Positions 1 to 6,304 of a stretch of DNA of 14,045 bases are shown here, piece after piece. The DNA comes from Alphaproteobacteria bacterium (GTDB lineage Bacteria; Pseudomonadota; Alphaproteobacteria; Rhizobiales; Aestuariivirgaceae), in assembly GCA_026400595.1 (NCBI GenBank), contig JAPLOT010000248.1:1884-15928 (forward strand), given 5' to 3'. Within the stretch, counting starts at the first letter, position 1, and every line of letters begins with the position of its first letter. A program made the position numbers and the translations under genes. A model generated the notes under the pieces. That model searched no databases and had not been told where the DNA came from. It was given only the letters and a program-made list of their open reading frames with translations.

Positions 1-294
1 GGCATTGCAGATCACCACCTTGCCCTGCCGCTCGTCGGGCAGCATCTCGATGGCCATCTCGCTGTTGGTCTCGGCACCGCCGAGATCGACGAGAATGGCA
101 ACCCCGGCCTCCGACCAGGCCTGGTCGATGGCGGCAAGGATCTTCTCCACGCTGGTGCCGAGACCGCCATCGGGATTGCCGCCGCAGAAACCCAGCGGCA
201 CGTCATTGCCCACCATCTGGCGCACCATGTCGGCCGCTCCCTTGGCCACGTCCGGCGAATGCGAGACGATGACGATTCCCACTTTGCCGCTCAT
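1..294 (-). CDS. dhaM: PTS-dependent dihydroxyacetone kinase phosphotransferase subunit DhaM (partial, 3' end off window)
   Basis: Reading the minus strand from the ATG at 294-292 gives 98 residues that begin MSGKVGIVIVSHSPDVAKGA and continue to the window edge without a stop. This matches the mannose-type EIIA domain of DhaM: a short first beta strand followed by VSH, where His12 would be the phospho-acceptor, then an acidic stretch (VAILVDLGGAETNSEMAIEM, about residues 65-84) typical of the fold. In the family, DhaM takes a phosphoryl group from PEP through EI and HPr and passes it to ADP held on DhaL, which then phosphorylates dihydroxyacetone bound to DhaK, all in the cytosol. The start overlaps the dhaL stop as ATGA, so the two are translationally coupled. 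Whether HPr/EI-like domains follow, as in enterobacterial DhaM, cannot be seen. DhaK is not in the window. Confidence 0.9.
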   Translation of the reverse strand, partial: MSGKVGIVIVSHSPDVAKGAADMVRQMVGNDVPLGFCGGNPDGGLGTSVEKILAAIDQAWSEAGVAILVDLGGAETNSEMAIEMLPDERQGKVVICNA

Positions 295-908
295 GCCTTG
301 CCCTCCAGAACGTCGCAGACCGCATCGATCATGATCTGGCTCGATCGCGCACCCGGGTCCATGTGACCGATGGAGCGCTCGCCGAGGAAGGAGGCGCGGC
401 CACGGATCGCCTTCATCGGCACCGTGGCGGCGGCGCTCTCGGCGGCGAGCTTGCGGATGCTGGCCAAGCTGGCGCCGCCGGAGCCGAGATGGTCGGCGAG
501 CGGCCCCAGCACGTCGAGCATGGTCTTGTTGCCGAGATCGGCCTTGCCGCGCGCCTTGAGCGCCGTCATCGCCGCGGCCATGGCCCTGGCCGCATCGGCC
601 ACCGAAGGATCGGCGGGCAGTTCCTTGCCCAGCGTCATGAAGAGCGTGCCGTAGAGCGGACCCGAGGCGCCGCCCACCTTCATCACCAGGATGGTACCCA
701 TGGCCTTCAGCGCATCCGGCAGCGGCTTGGCCACCAGACTGGCGCGCTCCGCCAGGATCGCCTCGAAGCCGCGCTTCATGTTGAGCCCGTGGTCGGCATC
801 GCCGATGGCGGAATCAAGCGCGGTCAGTTCTTCGGATGCGGCGACGATGCGCTGGGCCAGCGTGTCGATGAACCTGTCGAGGGGAGGCGCCACGGCGGAA
901 GTCCTCAT
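291..908 (-). CDS. dhaL: Dihydroxyacetone kinase ADP-binding subunit DhaL
   Basis: About 205 residues, the usual size of DhaL (around 210). The ADP/Mg2+ site is clear: LDSAIGDADHGLNM, with three aspartates spaced as in the family's metal-binding triad (D32, D37 and D39 from the ATG start), followed by VGGASGPLYGT, GNKTMLDV and GERSIGHMDPGA near the C-terminus. In PTS-type DHA kinases DhaL keeps ADP bound as a cofactor, is rephosphorylated by DhaM and transfers phosphate to the DhaK-bound substrate. It is the first gene of the minus-strand unit and overlaps dhaM by four bases. The start is uncertain: the frame opens with TTG at 917, ATG at 908 and GTG at 893. Only the GTG has a good Shine-Dalgarno (GAGGA, 906-902, 8 bases upstream). 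The ATG is used here by convention; both leave the triad near the family position. A kinase for another triose or tetrose is possible. Confidence 0.92.
   Translation of the reverse strand: MRTSAVAPPLDRFIDTLAQRIVAASEELTALDSAIGDADHGLNMKRGFEAILAERASLVAKPLPDALKAMGTILVMKVGGASGPLYGTLFMTLGKELPADPSVADAARAMAAAMTALKARGKADLGNKTMLDVLGPLADHLGSGGASLASIRKLAAESAAATVPMKAIRGRASFLGERSIGHMDPGARSSQIMIDAVCDVLEGKA
902..906 (-). promoter_or_regulatory. Shine-Dalgarno favouring a GTG start for dhaL at 893
   Basis: On the minus strand GAGGA lies eight bases before an in-frame GTG (893-891). Neither upstream start (ATG 908, TTG 917) has a purine-rich element in front of it, since both are preceded by the A/T-rich repeat region. 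If the GTG is used, the protein begins VAPPLDRF (with initiator Met) and all three operator-like repeats fall upstream of the coding region. Confidence 0.45.
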
Positions 909-950
909 GTTTAGCAATTGTGTTTAGTGAAACAGGATTTACTAAACATG
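906..950. promoter_or_regulatory. Candidate operator: three TGTTTAG/CTAAACA half-sites upstream of dhaL
   Basis: The plus strand carries TGTTTAG at 908-914 and again at 921-927, and the reverse complement CTAAACA at 942-948. The outer pair extends to a perfect 9-base inverted repeat (CATGTTTAG 906-914 with CTAAACATG 942-950). The inner pair is a perfect 8-base inverted repeat (TGTTTAGT 921-928 with ACTAAACA 941-948). Half-site centres are 13 and 21 bases apart, the latter about two helical turns. The stretch is strikingly A/T-rich against its surroundings and sits between divergent genes. A repressor operator is the natural reading; the regulator is not in the window, and DeoR, LacI, ROK or similar families are all possible. 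A weak TTGCCA (954-949, minus strand) could be a -35 for dhaL, which would place the repeats over the promoter. Confidence 0.5.
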
Positions 951-960
951 GCAAGAGGGT

Positions 961-998
961 AGCTGTGCAGCTGCGAGATCGCGCGATTTTCCGCGCGA
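961..998. promoter_or_regulatory. Two short dyads in the dhaL / TIM-barrel gene divergent region
   Basis: AGCTG-TG-CAGCT at 961-972 is a perfect short inverted repeat. TCGCGCG (979-985) and CGCGCGA (992-998) form a 7-base inverted repeat around a 6-base ATTTTC loop, with the palindrome ATCGCGCGAT (978-987) overlapping the left arm. They may be regulator sites or transcript hairpins for the plus-strand gene; no T tract follows, so a terminator is unlikely. In GC-rich DNA short GC dyads are common, so this is weak evidence. Confidence 0.25.
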
Positions 999-1038
999 CA
1001 GTGGCGTCCGATCGACTAGATTGACGCCGCGATTTGCC

Positions 1039-1044
1039 AGAGGA
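1039..1044 (+). promoter_or_regulatory. Shine-Dalgarno fixing the TIM-barrel gene start at 1054
   Basis: AGAGGA ends nine bases before ATG 1054. The frame is also open from a TTG at 1021, but that start would place this element inside the coding region and add eleven residues with no family counterpart that I recognise. ATG 1054 is therefore preferred. Confidence 0.6.
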
Positions 1045-1053
1045 CGTTCCTGC

Positions 1054-1887
1054 ATGCCCCGTTTCGACCGCAAGACACTGATGGAGAAGTTCCAAGACAT
1101 GAAGCGCCGCCGTGTGCCCATCGTGGGCGGCGGGGCGGGCACTGGCCTCTCCGCCAAATGTGAGGAAGAGGGCGGCATCGACCTCATTGTCATCTACAAT
1201 TCCGGCCGCTACCGCATGGCTGGCCGCGGCTCGCTTTCCGGTATCCTGGCCTATGGCAATGCCAATGACATCGTCATGGAAATGGCGCGCGAGGTTCTGC
1301 CGGTCACGAAACGTACCCCGGTGCTGGCCGGCGTCAACGGCACCGATCCCTTCTGCATCTTCGACAAGTTCCTCGATGACCTGAAGGCGCTGGGCTTCTC
1401 TGGTATCCAGAACTTTCCAACCGTGGGCCTGATCGACGGCATCCTTCGCGCCAATCTGGAGGAGACCGGCATGTCCTATGGCCAGGAGGTGGACCTGATC
1501 GGGCTGGCCCGCAGCAAGGACATGCTGACCACGCCCTATGTCTTCAACGCCGGCGAGGCCGAGGCCATGGCGAAGGCCGGCGCCGACATCATCGTCTGCC
1601 ACCTGGGCCTGACCACCGGCGGCGACATCGGGTCCAAGACGGCGTTGAAGCTGGCGGACTGCCCGGCCCTGGTCGACGCCTGGGCCGAGGCCGCGCTCAA
1701 GGTCAACAAGGACGCCATCGTCATCGTCCATGGCGGCCCGGTGTCGATGCCTGGCGATGCCGAGTTCATCCTGAAGAACACCCGCAACTGCCATGGCTTC
1801 TACGGCGCCTCCTCGATGGAGCGCCTGCCCACCGAAGTGGCGCTGACCGAGCAGACGCGGAAGTTCAAGGCCATCCGCTTCGATTGA
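1054..1887 (+). CDS. Phosphoenolpyruvate hydrolase-like TIM-barrel protein
   Basis: A 277-residue soluble protein. Characteristic stretches are VGGGAGTGLSAKCEEEGG (about 24-41), IYNSGRYRMAGRGSLSG (47-63), AGVNGTDPF (92-100), GFSGIQNFPTVGLIDG (114-129) and HLGLTTGG (183-190), which I recognise as the family related to PEP mutase/aldolase barrels (Pfam 'PEP hydrolase-like'). The same domain forms the C-terminal half of plant Tm-1 proteins, where it is joined to a UPF0261 domain; here it stands alone. The reaction is not established for this branch, so the name is a family label. It has a good Shine-Dalgarno (AGAGGA) nine bases before the ATG. It diverges from dhaL across a shared region of dyads, suggesting co-regulation with dihydroxyacetone kinase. 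DhaM draws its phosphate from PEP, so a PEP-related role is tempting but is only inference. No terminator was seen after the stop. Confidence 0.85.
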   Translation: MPRFDRKTLMEKFQDMKRRRVPIVGGGAGTGLSAKCEEEGGIDLIVIYNSGRYRMAGRGSLSGILAYGNANDIVMEMAREVLPVTKRTPVLAGVNGTDPFCIFDKFLDDLKALGFSGIQNFPTVGLIDGILRANLEETGMSYGQEVDLIGLARSKDMLTTPYVFNAGEAEAMAKAGADIIVCHLGLTTGGDIGSKTALKLADCPALVDAWAEAALKVNKDAIVIVHGGPVSMPGDAEFILKNTRNCHGFYGASSMERLPTEVALTEQTRKFKAIRFD

Positions 1888-1952
1888 ACCATGGCCATCT
1901 GTACAACCTGAAATTGTTTGGATAGTCTGGCCGCCATCGGGAGTGGTGGCGG

Positions 1953-3485
1953 ATGATCGCGCGGGTTTCGACGGTGGCGTTCCAGGGCATCGAGGCGGTG
2001 CCGGTCGATGTCCAGGCGCAGTTCGTGTCCGGGCAGGTGAACTTCCTGGTCGTCGGGTTGCCCGACAAGGCGGTGGCCGAAAGCCGCGAGCGGGTGCGTT
2101 CGGCGCTGCACGCCATCGGACTGGCGCTGCCGGGCAAGCGGCTGGTGGTCAATCTCTCGCCTGCCGACCTCCCGAAGGAAGGCAGTCACTACGACATGCC
2201 GATTGCGCTGGCCTTGCTCTCGGCGCTCGGGGTCATCCCTCCAGACTTTCTGAGCCGCTATGTCGTCATGGGCGAGCTGGCGCTGGATGGCGCGCTGTTG
2301 GGTGTGGCCGGCGCCCTGCCGGCCGCCATGGCCGCGAACTCCCGCGACATGGGCCTCATCTGTCCCAGGGCCTCAGGACCGGAGGCAGCCTGGGCGGGTG
2401 ACGATGTCGATGTGCTTGCGCCCGAGAACCTGGTGCAGATCGTCAACCACATCCGCGGTACCCAGGTGCTGTCGCGCCCCCGCCCGGCGCTGGCAGAAGA
2501 AACGGCCGCGCTCGCCGATCTCCGCGACATCAAGGGGCAGGAGGCCGCCAAGCGTGCCCTGGAGGTGGCAGCGGCCGGAGGACATCATCTTCTCATGGTC
2601 GGACCGCCCGGCGCGGGGAAGTCGATGCTGGCGCAGCGCCTGCCCTTCATCCTGCCGCCGCTCGAACCGCGCGAGATGCTGGACATCAGCATGATCGCCT
2701 CGCTGGCCGGCGAACTCGCCGGCGGCCGTCTGTCGCGGCGGCGGCCCTTCCGCAATCCGCATCATTCCGCCAGCATGCCGGCACTTGTCGGCGGCGGCTT
2801 GCGCGCCAAGCCGGGCGAGATGGTGCTGGCGCATCTGGGCGTTCTGTTTCTCGACGAGCTTCCAGAATTCCAGCCTCGCGTGCTCGAAAGCCTGCGCCAG
2901 CCGCTGGAGAGCGGTGCTGCGGTGGTCTCGCGCGTCAACTATCACGTCACCTATCCGGCGCGCTTCCAGCTGGTTGCCGCAATGAACCCGTGCAGGTGCG
3001 GGCTGGCCGGAGAACCGGGTCACACCTGCCGCACCGGCCCGCGCTGCGCGGCCGATTATCAAGGCCGTATCTCGGGGCCCTTGCTCGATCGGCTCGATAT
3101 CCAGATCGAACTCCCGGCCATGCGGCCCTCCGACCTCGCCCTGCCGCCGCCGCGCGAGGGCAGCAGTGAAGTTGCCGCCCGGGTCGCCATGGCGCGCGAC
3201 ATCCAGCGACAGCGCTTCCGGAAGCTGGGCCGCCCTCAGATCGGCACCAATGCCGAAGCCGATGGCGCGCTGCTCGAAGAAATCGCCGTGCCGGATGCTG
3301 CGGGCCTTCAGCTCCTGCGCGAGGCGGCGGATGCGATGAATCTCTCGGCCCGCGGCTATCACCGGGTCCTGCGCGTGGCGCGCACTCTCGCCGATCTCGC
3401 GGCGCAGGCGGAGATCAAACGGCTGCAGATCGCCGAAGCCCTGAGCTATCGCCAGCGCCTCGCCGCCTTTCGCAGCGCGGCATGA
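1953..3485 (+). CDS. comM: ComM/YifB family AAA+ ATPase (Mg-chelatase-like)
   Basis: 510 residues, the usual family length. Residues 1-170 form the Lon-protease-like N-terminal domain (GLPDKAVAESRERVRSAL near 35-52, NLSPADLPKEGSHYDMP near 67-83). The AAA+ module follows: Walker A GPPGAGKS (217-224, K223), Walker B VLFLDE (297-302), sensor AAMNPC around N345, then the family's cysteine cluster (C347, C349, C359, C365) that probably binds zinc. The C-terminal Mg-chelatase domain includes SARGYHRVLRVART (465-478) with sensor arginines. In naturally competent bacteria ComM is a hexameric helicase that promotes branch migration while incoming single strands are integrated; many non-competent bacteria keep it. 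ATG 1953 is chosen because GGGAG (1939-1943) lies nine bases upstream. The 65-base gap before it shows no clear promoter. Its neighbours have no evident link to transformation. Confidence 0.93.
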   Translation: MIARVSTVAFQGIEAVPVDVQAQFVSGQVNFLVVGLPDKAVAESRERVRSALHAIGLALPGKRLVVNLSPADLPKEGSHYDMPIALALLSALGVIPPDFLSRYVVMGELALDGALLGVAGALPAAMAANSRDMGLICPRASGPEAAWAGDDVDVLAPENLVQIVNHIRGTQVLSRPRPALAEETAALADLRDIKGQEAAKRALEVAAAGGHHLLMVGPPGAGKSMLAQRLPFILPPLEPREMLDISMIASLAGELAGGRLSRRRPFRNPHHSASMPALVGGGLRAKPGEMVLAHLGVLFLDELPEFQPRVLESLRQPLESGAAVVSRVNYHVTYPARFQLVAAMNPCRCGLAGEPGHTCRTGPRCAADYQGRISGPLLDRLDIQIELPAMRPSDLALPPPREGSSEVAARVAMARDIQRQRFRKLGRPQIGTNAEADGALLEEIAVPDAAGLQLLREAADAMNLSARGYHRVLRVARTLADLAAQAEIKRLQIAEALSYRQRLAAFRSAA

Positions 3486-3567
3486 CGTAACGTTGCCGTT
3501 CATTCCGCATTCACCCTGAAAACGTCCGGTAAAGATTTCGCAAAGACTCTCTGGCACATGACAAGGT

Positions 3568-5418
3568 GTGAGTGAGTACCCCACCAGACCCTCGGCCATT
3601 CCCGACAGCGATCTCGAAGCCGCGCTCGTCGACCTGTCGCGGCCGGAGTTCGGCTATGGGACCTTCGTTGCCGCAGCCTGCGTCATCGTGGTGCTGAGCG
3701 GCGCCTGCCTGTCGCTTGCCTTCAGCGGTTACACCTCCTGGCCCGAGCTCTCACTGCTGCTGTCCGGTCTCATCCTCTGTGTCGGCGTGACCTATGGGGA
3801 ATTCGTCTGGCGGCGCGGCACGCGACGACGCCTCGAAGCCATGCAGACCGCCGTCGCCGCGATCCAGAAGGCACGCCTCGAAGCCGAGGCCTCGAACCGC
3901 GCCAAGTCGCGTTTCCTTGCAACGACCAGCCATGAGATCCGCACACCGATGAACGGGGTCATCGGCATGGTCGGCCTGCTGCTCGAGACGCCGCTCTCGC
4001 CCGAGCAGCGCAACTACGCCGCCACCGCGCAATCCTCGGCCCGTGCCCTGCTCTCGATCGTCGATGAACTGCTCGATTCCAGCAAGGCCGAACGCAGCGA
4101 ACCGGAGATCGTCGCGCGGCCGCTCGACATCGTTTCGCTGGCCGAGTCGGTGGTCGAGCTGCTGGCACCCCGCGCCCATGCCAAGGACATCGAGATCTCT
4201 GCCTTCGTCGCCCATGACATGCCGCACCACATCGTCAGCGATGCGCAGCGGCTGCGACAGATCCTGTTCAATCTCTGCGGCAATGCCATCAAGTTCACCG
4301 TGAGCGGCGGCGTTGCCGTCGACATCCGCCGCGATGGCGACAATGCCTTCGTCGTGTCGGTCCGCGACACGGGCATTGGCATGACACCGGAGGAGCTGGG
4401 CCGCGTCTTCGACGAATTCGCCCAGGCCAATACCGATACCAAACGGCTGTTCGGCGGCACAGGCCTCGGGCTCTCAATCGCCCGCGACCTGGCCCAGGCC
4501 ATGGGCGGTGCGCTCTCGGCGGTCAGCATGCCGGGACTGGGAAGCTGCTTCACGCTGCGCCTGCCGCTCACCCCGGCGGAAGCCGAAGAGGCAGAGCCCG
4601 AGGTCTCGCTCGCGGGCCAGGCCTTCACCCTGGCACTGACCCCTGGACCGGTCGCCGATCATCTTGCCTCCCTGCTGGCGGAACGCGGTGCACGCGTCAA
4701 CCTGCTTGGCGATGATGCAGCCCTCGAAAGGACCCTGGCGCAGACGGGCGGCGATACCGTCATCTGCGACGCTTCCTATCGCGACATCCTGCGGCGCTGG
4801 GCCGGCCAGCAGGACTCCCATGCGCCCAACCATCAGGTCTTCGTGATGATGCGTGCCGAAGAGCGCCGCCAGCTGCAGGATCTGCTGCTGCAGCCTTTCG
4901 CGGGATATCTGCTGAAGCCGTTCCGCCGTCAGACCGTGTTGAGCCGTCTGGCGCCCGCCTCCGAGGCTGCGATCGATGCACAGATCGCCGGACTGCGGAG
5001 CATGGCCGAGACGTCGCGCAAGGCGACAGGTCTCAACGTGCTCCTCGCTGAGGACAATCCGGTCAATGCGCTGCTGGCGCGCACCATGCTGCAGAAGGCC
5101 GGCTGCCACGTGCAGCACGCGAGCAATGGCCTCGAAGTGCTGGCGTCCCTCGACGCGGGGTCCCGCCCCGACCTCGTCATCATGGATGTCGAGATGCCGG
5201 GTCTCGACGGACTTGCCACGGCACGGCGCATTCGCGCGGGCGAAGCTGCGGCAGGCCTGCCGGCGATACCGATCCTGGCGCTCACCGCCAATGCGCGGCC
5301 CGAAGACATCGCCGAATGCCTGGAGGCCGGCATGAACGGCCATCTCTCGAAGCCCTTCGACCGCCAGGACCTGGACGAGGCCGTCGCGCGGCTCGTCGGA
5401 AACCGCACCGCCGCCTGA
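3568..5418 (+). CDS. Membrane-anchored hybrid sensor histidine kinase with one degenerate and one intact receiver domain
   Basis: 616 residues. Two hydrophobic segments (about 32-52 and 60-77) are separated by only a few residues, so there is no periplasmic sensor domain, HAMP or PAS domain. A coiled linker leads to the HisKA box SHEIRTPMNG (H122), then the HATPase with N-box FNLCGNAIKFT (N239), DTGIGM (267-272) and GGTGLGLSI (296-304). Residues 352-460 look like a receiver whose first acidic pair is missing; D401 and K450 remain in receiver-like contexts. Residues 489-610 are an intact receiver: E495/D496, phospho-acceptor D540 (VIMDVEMPG), T573 and K595 (SKPF). There is no HPt domain, so phosphate would have to pass to a separate one. 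The GTG start at 3568 is the only reasonable choice near the first hydrophobic segment, but AAGG (3563-3566) sits too close, so it is uncertain. The signal and target are unknown. Confidence 0.9.
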   Translation: MSEYPTRPSAIPDSDLEAALVDLSRPEFGYGTFVAAACVIVVLSGACLSLAFSGYTSWPELSLLLSGLILCVGVTYGEFVWRRGTRRRLEAMQTAVAAIQKARLEAEASNRAKSRFLATTSHEIRTPMNGVIGMVGLLLETPLSPEQRNYAATAQSSARALLSIVDELLDSSKAERSEPEIVARPLDIVSLAESVVELLAPRAHAKDIEISAFVAHDMPHHIVSDAQRLRQILFNLCGNAIKFTVSGGVAVDIRRDGDNAFVVSVRDTGIGMTPEELGRVFDEFAQANTDTKRLFGGTGLGLSIARDLAQAMGGALSAVSMPGLGSCFTLRLPLTPAEAEEAEPEVSLAGQAFTLALTPGPVADHLASLLAERGARVNLLGDDAALERTLAQTGGDTVICDASYRDILRRWAGQQDSHAPNHQVFVMMRAEERRQLQDLLLQPFAGYLLKPFRRQTVLSRLAPASEAAIDAQIAGLRSMAETSRKATGLNVLLAEDNPVNALLARTMLQKAGCHVQHASNGLEVLASLDAGSRPDLVIMDVEMPGLDGLATARRIRAGEAAAGLPAIPILALTANARPEDIAECLEAGMNGHLSKPFDRQDLDEAVARLVGNRTAA

Positions 5419-5429
5419 GAACGCCGCCA

Positions 5430-5448
5430 CGGGACTGTCAAAGTCCCG
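5430..5448 (+). terminator. Stem-loop between the hybrid kinase and the acyltransferase gene
   Basis: CGGGACT (5430-5436) and AGTCCCG (5442-5448) form a perfect 7-base stem with a GTCAA loop, eleven bases after the kinase stop codon. No run of T follows, so it may be an imperfect terminator, an RNA-stabilising hairpin or an attenuating element before the downstream gene 29 bases away. It is the only clear intergenic hairpin on this strand. Confidence 0.4.
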
Positions 5449-5476
5449 CGCTCTATGGCAAGCACGTGGGGAGGGA

Positions 5477-6304
5477 GTGCCGAATCTGACCGTCAGTCCG
5501 GATATCAAGGTGGAGCGCGCCGACCTGATCCTGCGCATGGCCGGGAGTGCTGCGGAGATCGACGCCTGCCAGCATCTGCGCTACCGCGTTTTCTATGAGG
5601 AGCTGCATGCGAAGCCCTCCGCAGAAGCAGCGGCCAGCCGTCGCGATGCCGACCGATTCGATGCGATCTGCGATCATCTGGTGGTGATCAGGACGACACC
5701 CGGGCCGGCGGGCGATCCGATCATGCTGGCCGATGGCGAGCTGGTCGGAACCTACCGGTTGCTCCGCCAGGACGTGGCCGAGGCTCATGGCGGTTTCTAT
5801 ACCGCCGGCGAATTCGACATCGCGCCACTGCTGGCGCGCCACGGAACACTTCGCTTCCTCGAACTTGGCCGCTCCTGCGTACTCAAGCCCTATCGCACCA
5901 AACCCGTGGTCGAGCTTCTGTGGCAGGGCATCTGGAACTATGTGCGCGCCCATCGCCTTGACGTGATGATCGGCTGCGCCAGCCTCGAGGGAACCGATCC
6001 CGATCTCCATGCCGCGACGCTGAGCTTCCTTGCGCAGTCCGCCGCTGCGCCGGACGAATGGCGGGTTCACGCGCTGCCGGATCGATCAGTCGAGATGAAC
6101 CGCGTTCCCGCAGGCAGCGTGAGCCACAAGGAGGCGCTGCGCCAGCTGCCGCCGCTGATCAAGGGCTATCTCCGACTCGGCTGCTTCATCGGCGAAGGCG
6201 CCGTCATCGACCGCCAGTTCAACACCATCGATGTGCTGATCGTGCTTCCTGTTTCAGCGATCAACCCACGCTACTTCGCGCATTTCGGCGAGCCTAGCGG
6301 TTGA
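5477..6304 (+). CDS. olsB: OlsB-like L-ornithine N-alpha-acyltransferase (GNAT/hemolysin-like family)
   Basis: 275 residues, about the size of OlsB. The N-terminal half shows RYRVFYEE (35-42), FDAICDHLVV (61-70), GELVGTYRLL (87-96) and FLELGRSCVLKPYR (127-140), which form the acyl-donor site of the GNAT-like fold. The C-terminal part has the OlsB pattern LPPLIKGYLRLG (224-235) and DVLIVLPV (252-259). OlsB transfers a 3-hydroxyacyl chain from acyl carrier protein to ornithine, giving lyso-ornithine lipid; OlsA then adds the second chain at the membrane. No olsA is in the window, though many rhizobia keep it beside olsB. A related hemolysin-like N-acyltransferase with another amine acceptor is possible. 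The GTG start follows a strong GGGGAGG (5468-5474), but the spacing of two bases is tight; a GTG at 5510 is an alternative. The end overlaps the convergent malic enzyme gene by eleven bases. Confidence 0.78.
   Translation: MPNLTVSPDIKVERADLILRMAGSAAEIDACQHLRYRVFYEELHAKPSAEAAASRRDADRFDAICDHLVVIRTTPGPAGDPIMLADGELVGTYRLLRQDVAEAHGGFYTAGEFDIAPLLARHGTLRFLELGRSCVLKPYRTKPVVELLWQGIWNYVRAHRLDVMIGCASLEGTDPDLHAATLSFLAQSAAAPDEWRVHALPDRSVEMNRVPAGSVSHKEALRQLPPLIKGYLRLGCFIGEGAVIDRQFNTIDVLIVLPVSAINPRYFAHFGEPSG

Noticed and set aside
814..1794. A 326-codon minus-strand frame covering the dhaL promoter region and the TIM-barrel gene
   Set aside because: It would run through the repeat-rich divergent region and overlap dhaL in another frame; the translation has no recognisable family.
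3545..3549. GACTC, a CcrM-type GANTC methylation site just upstream of the hybrid kinase start
   Set aside because: A single GANTC site is expected by chance about every few hundred bases, and no paired CtrA-like sites were seen nearby, so cell-cycle control is not supported.
2373..3599. A 408-codon minus-strand frame opposite the comM-like gene
   Set aside because: Shadow frame in GC-rich coding DNA; the plus-strand frame has Walker motifs and a good ribosome binding site.
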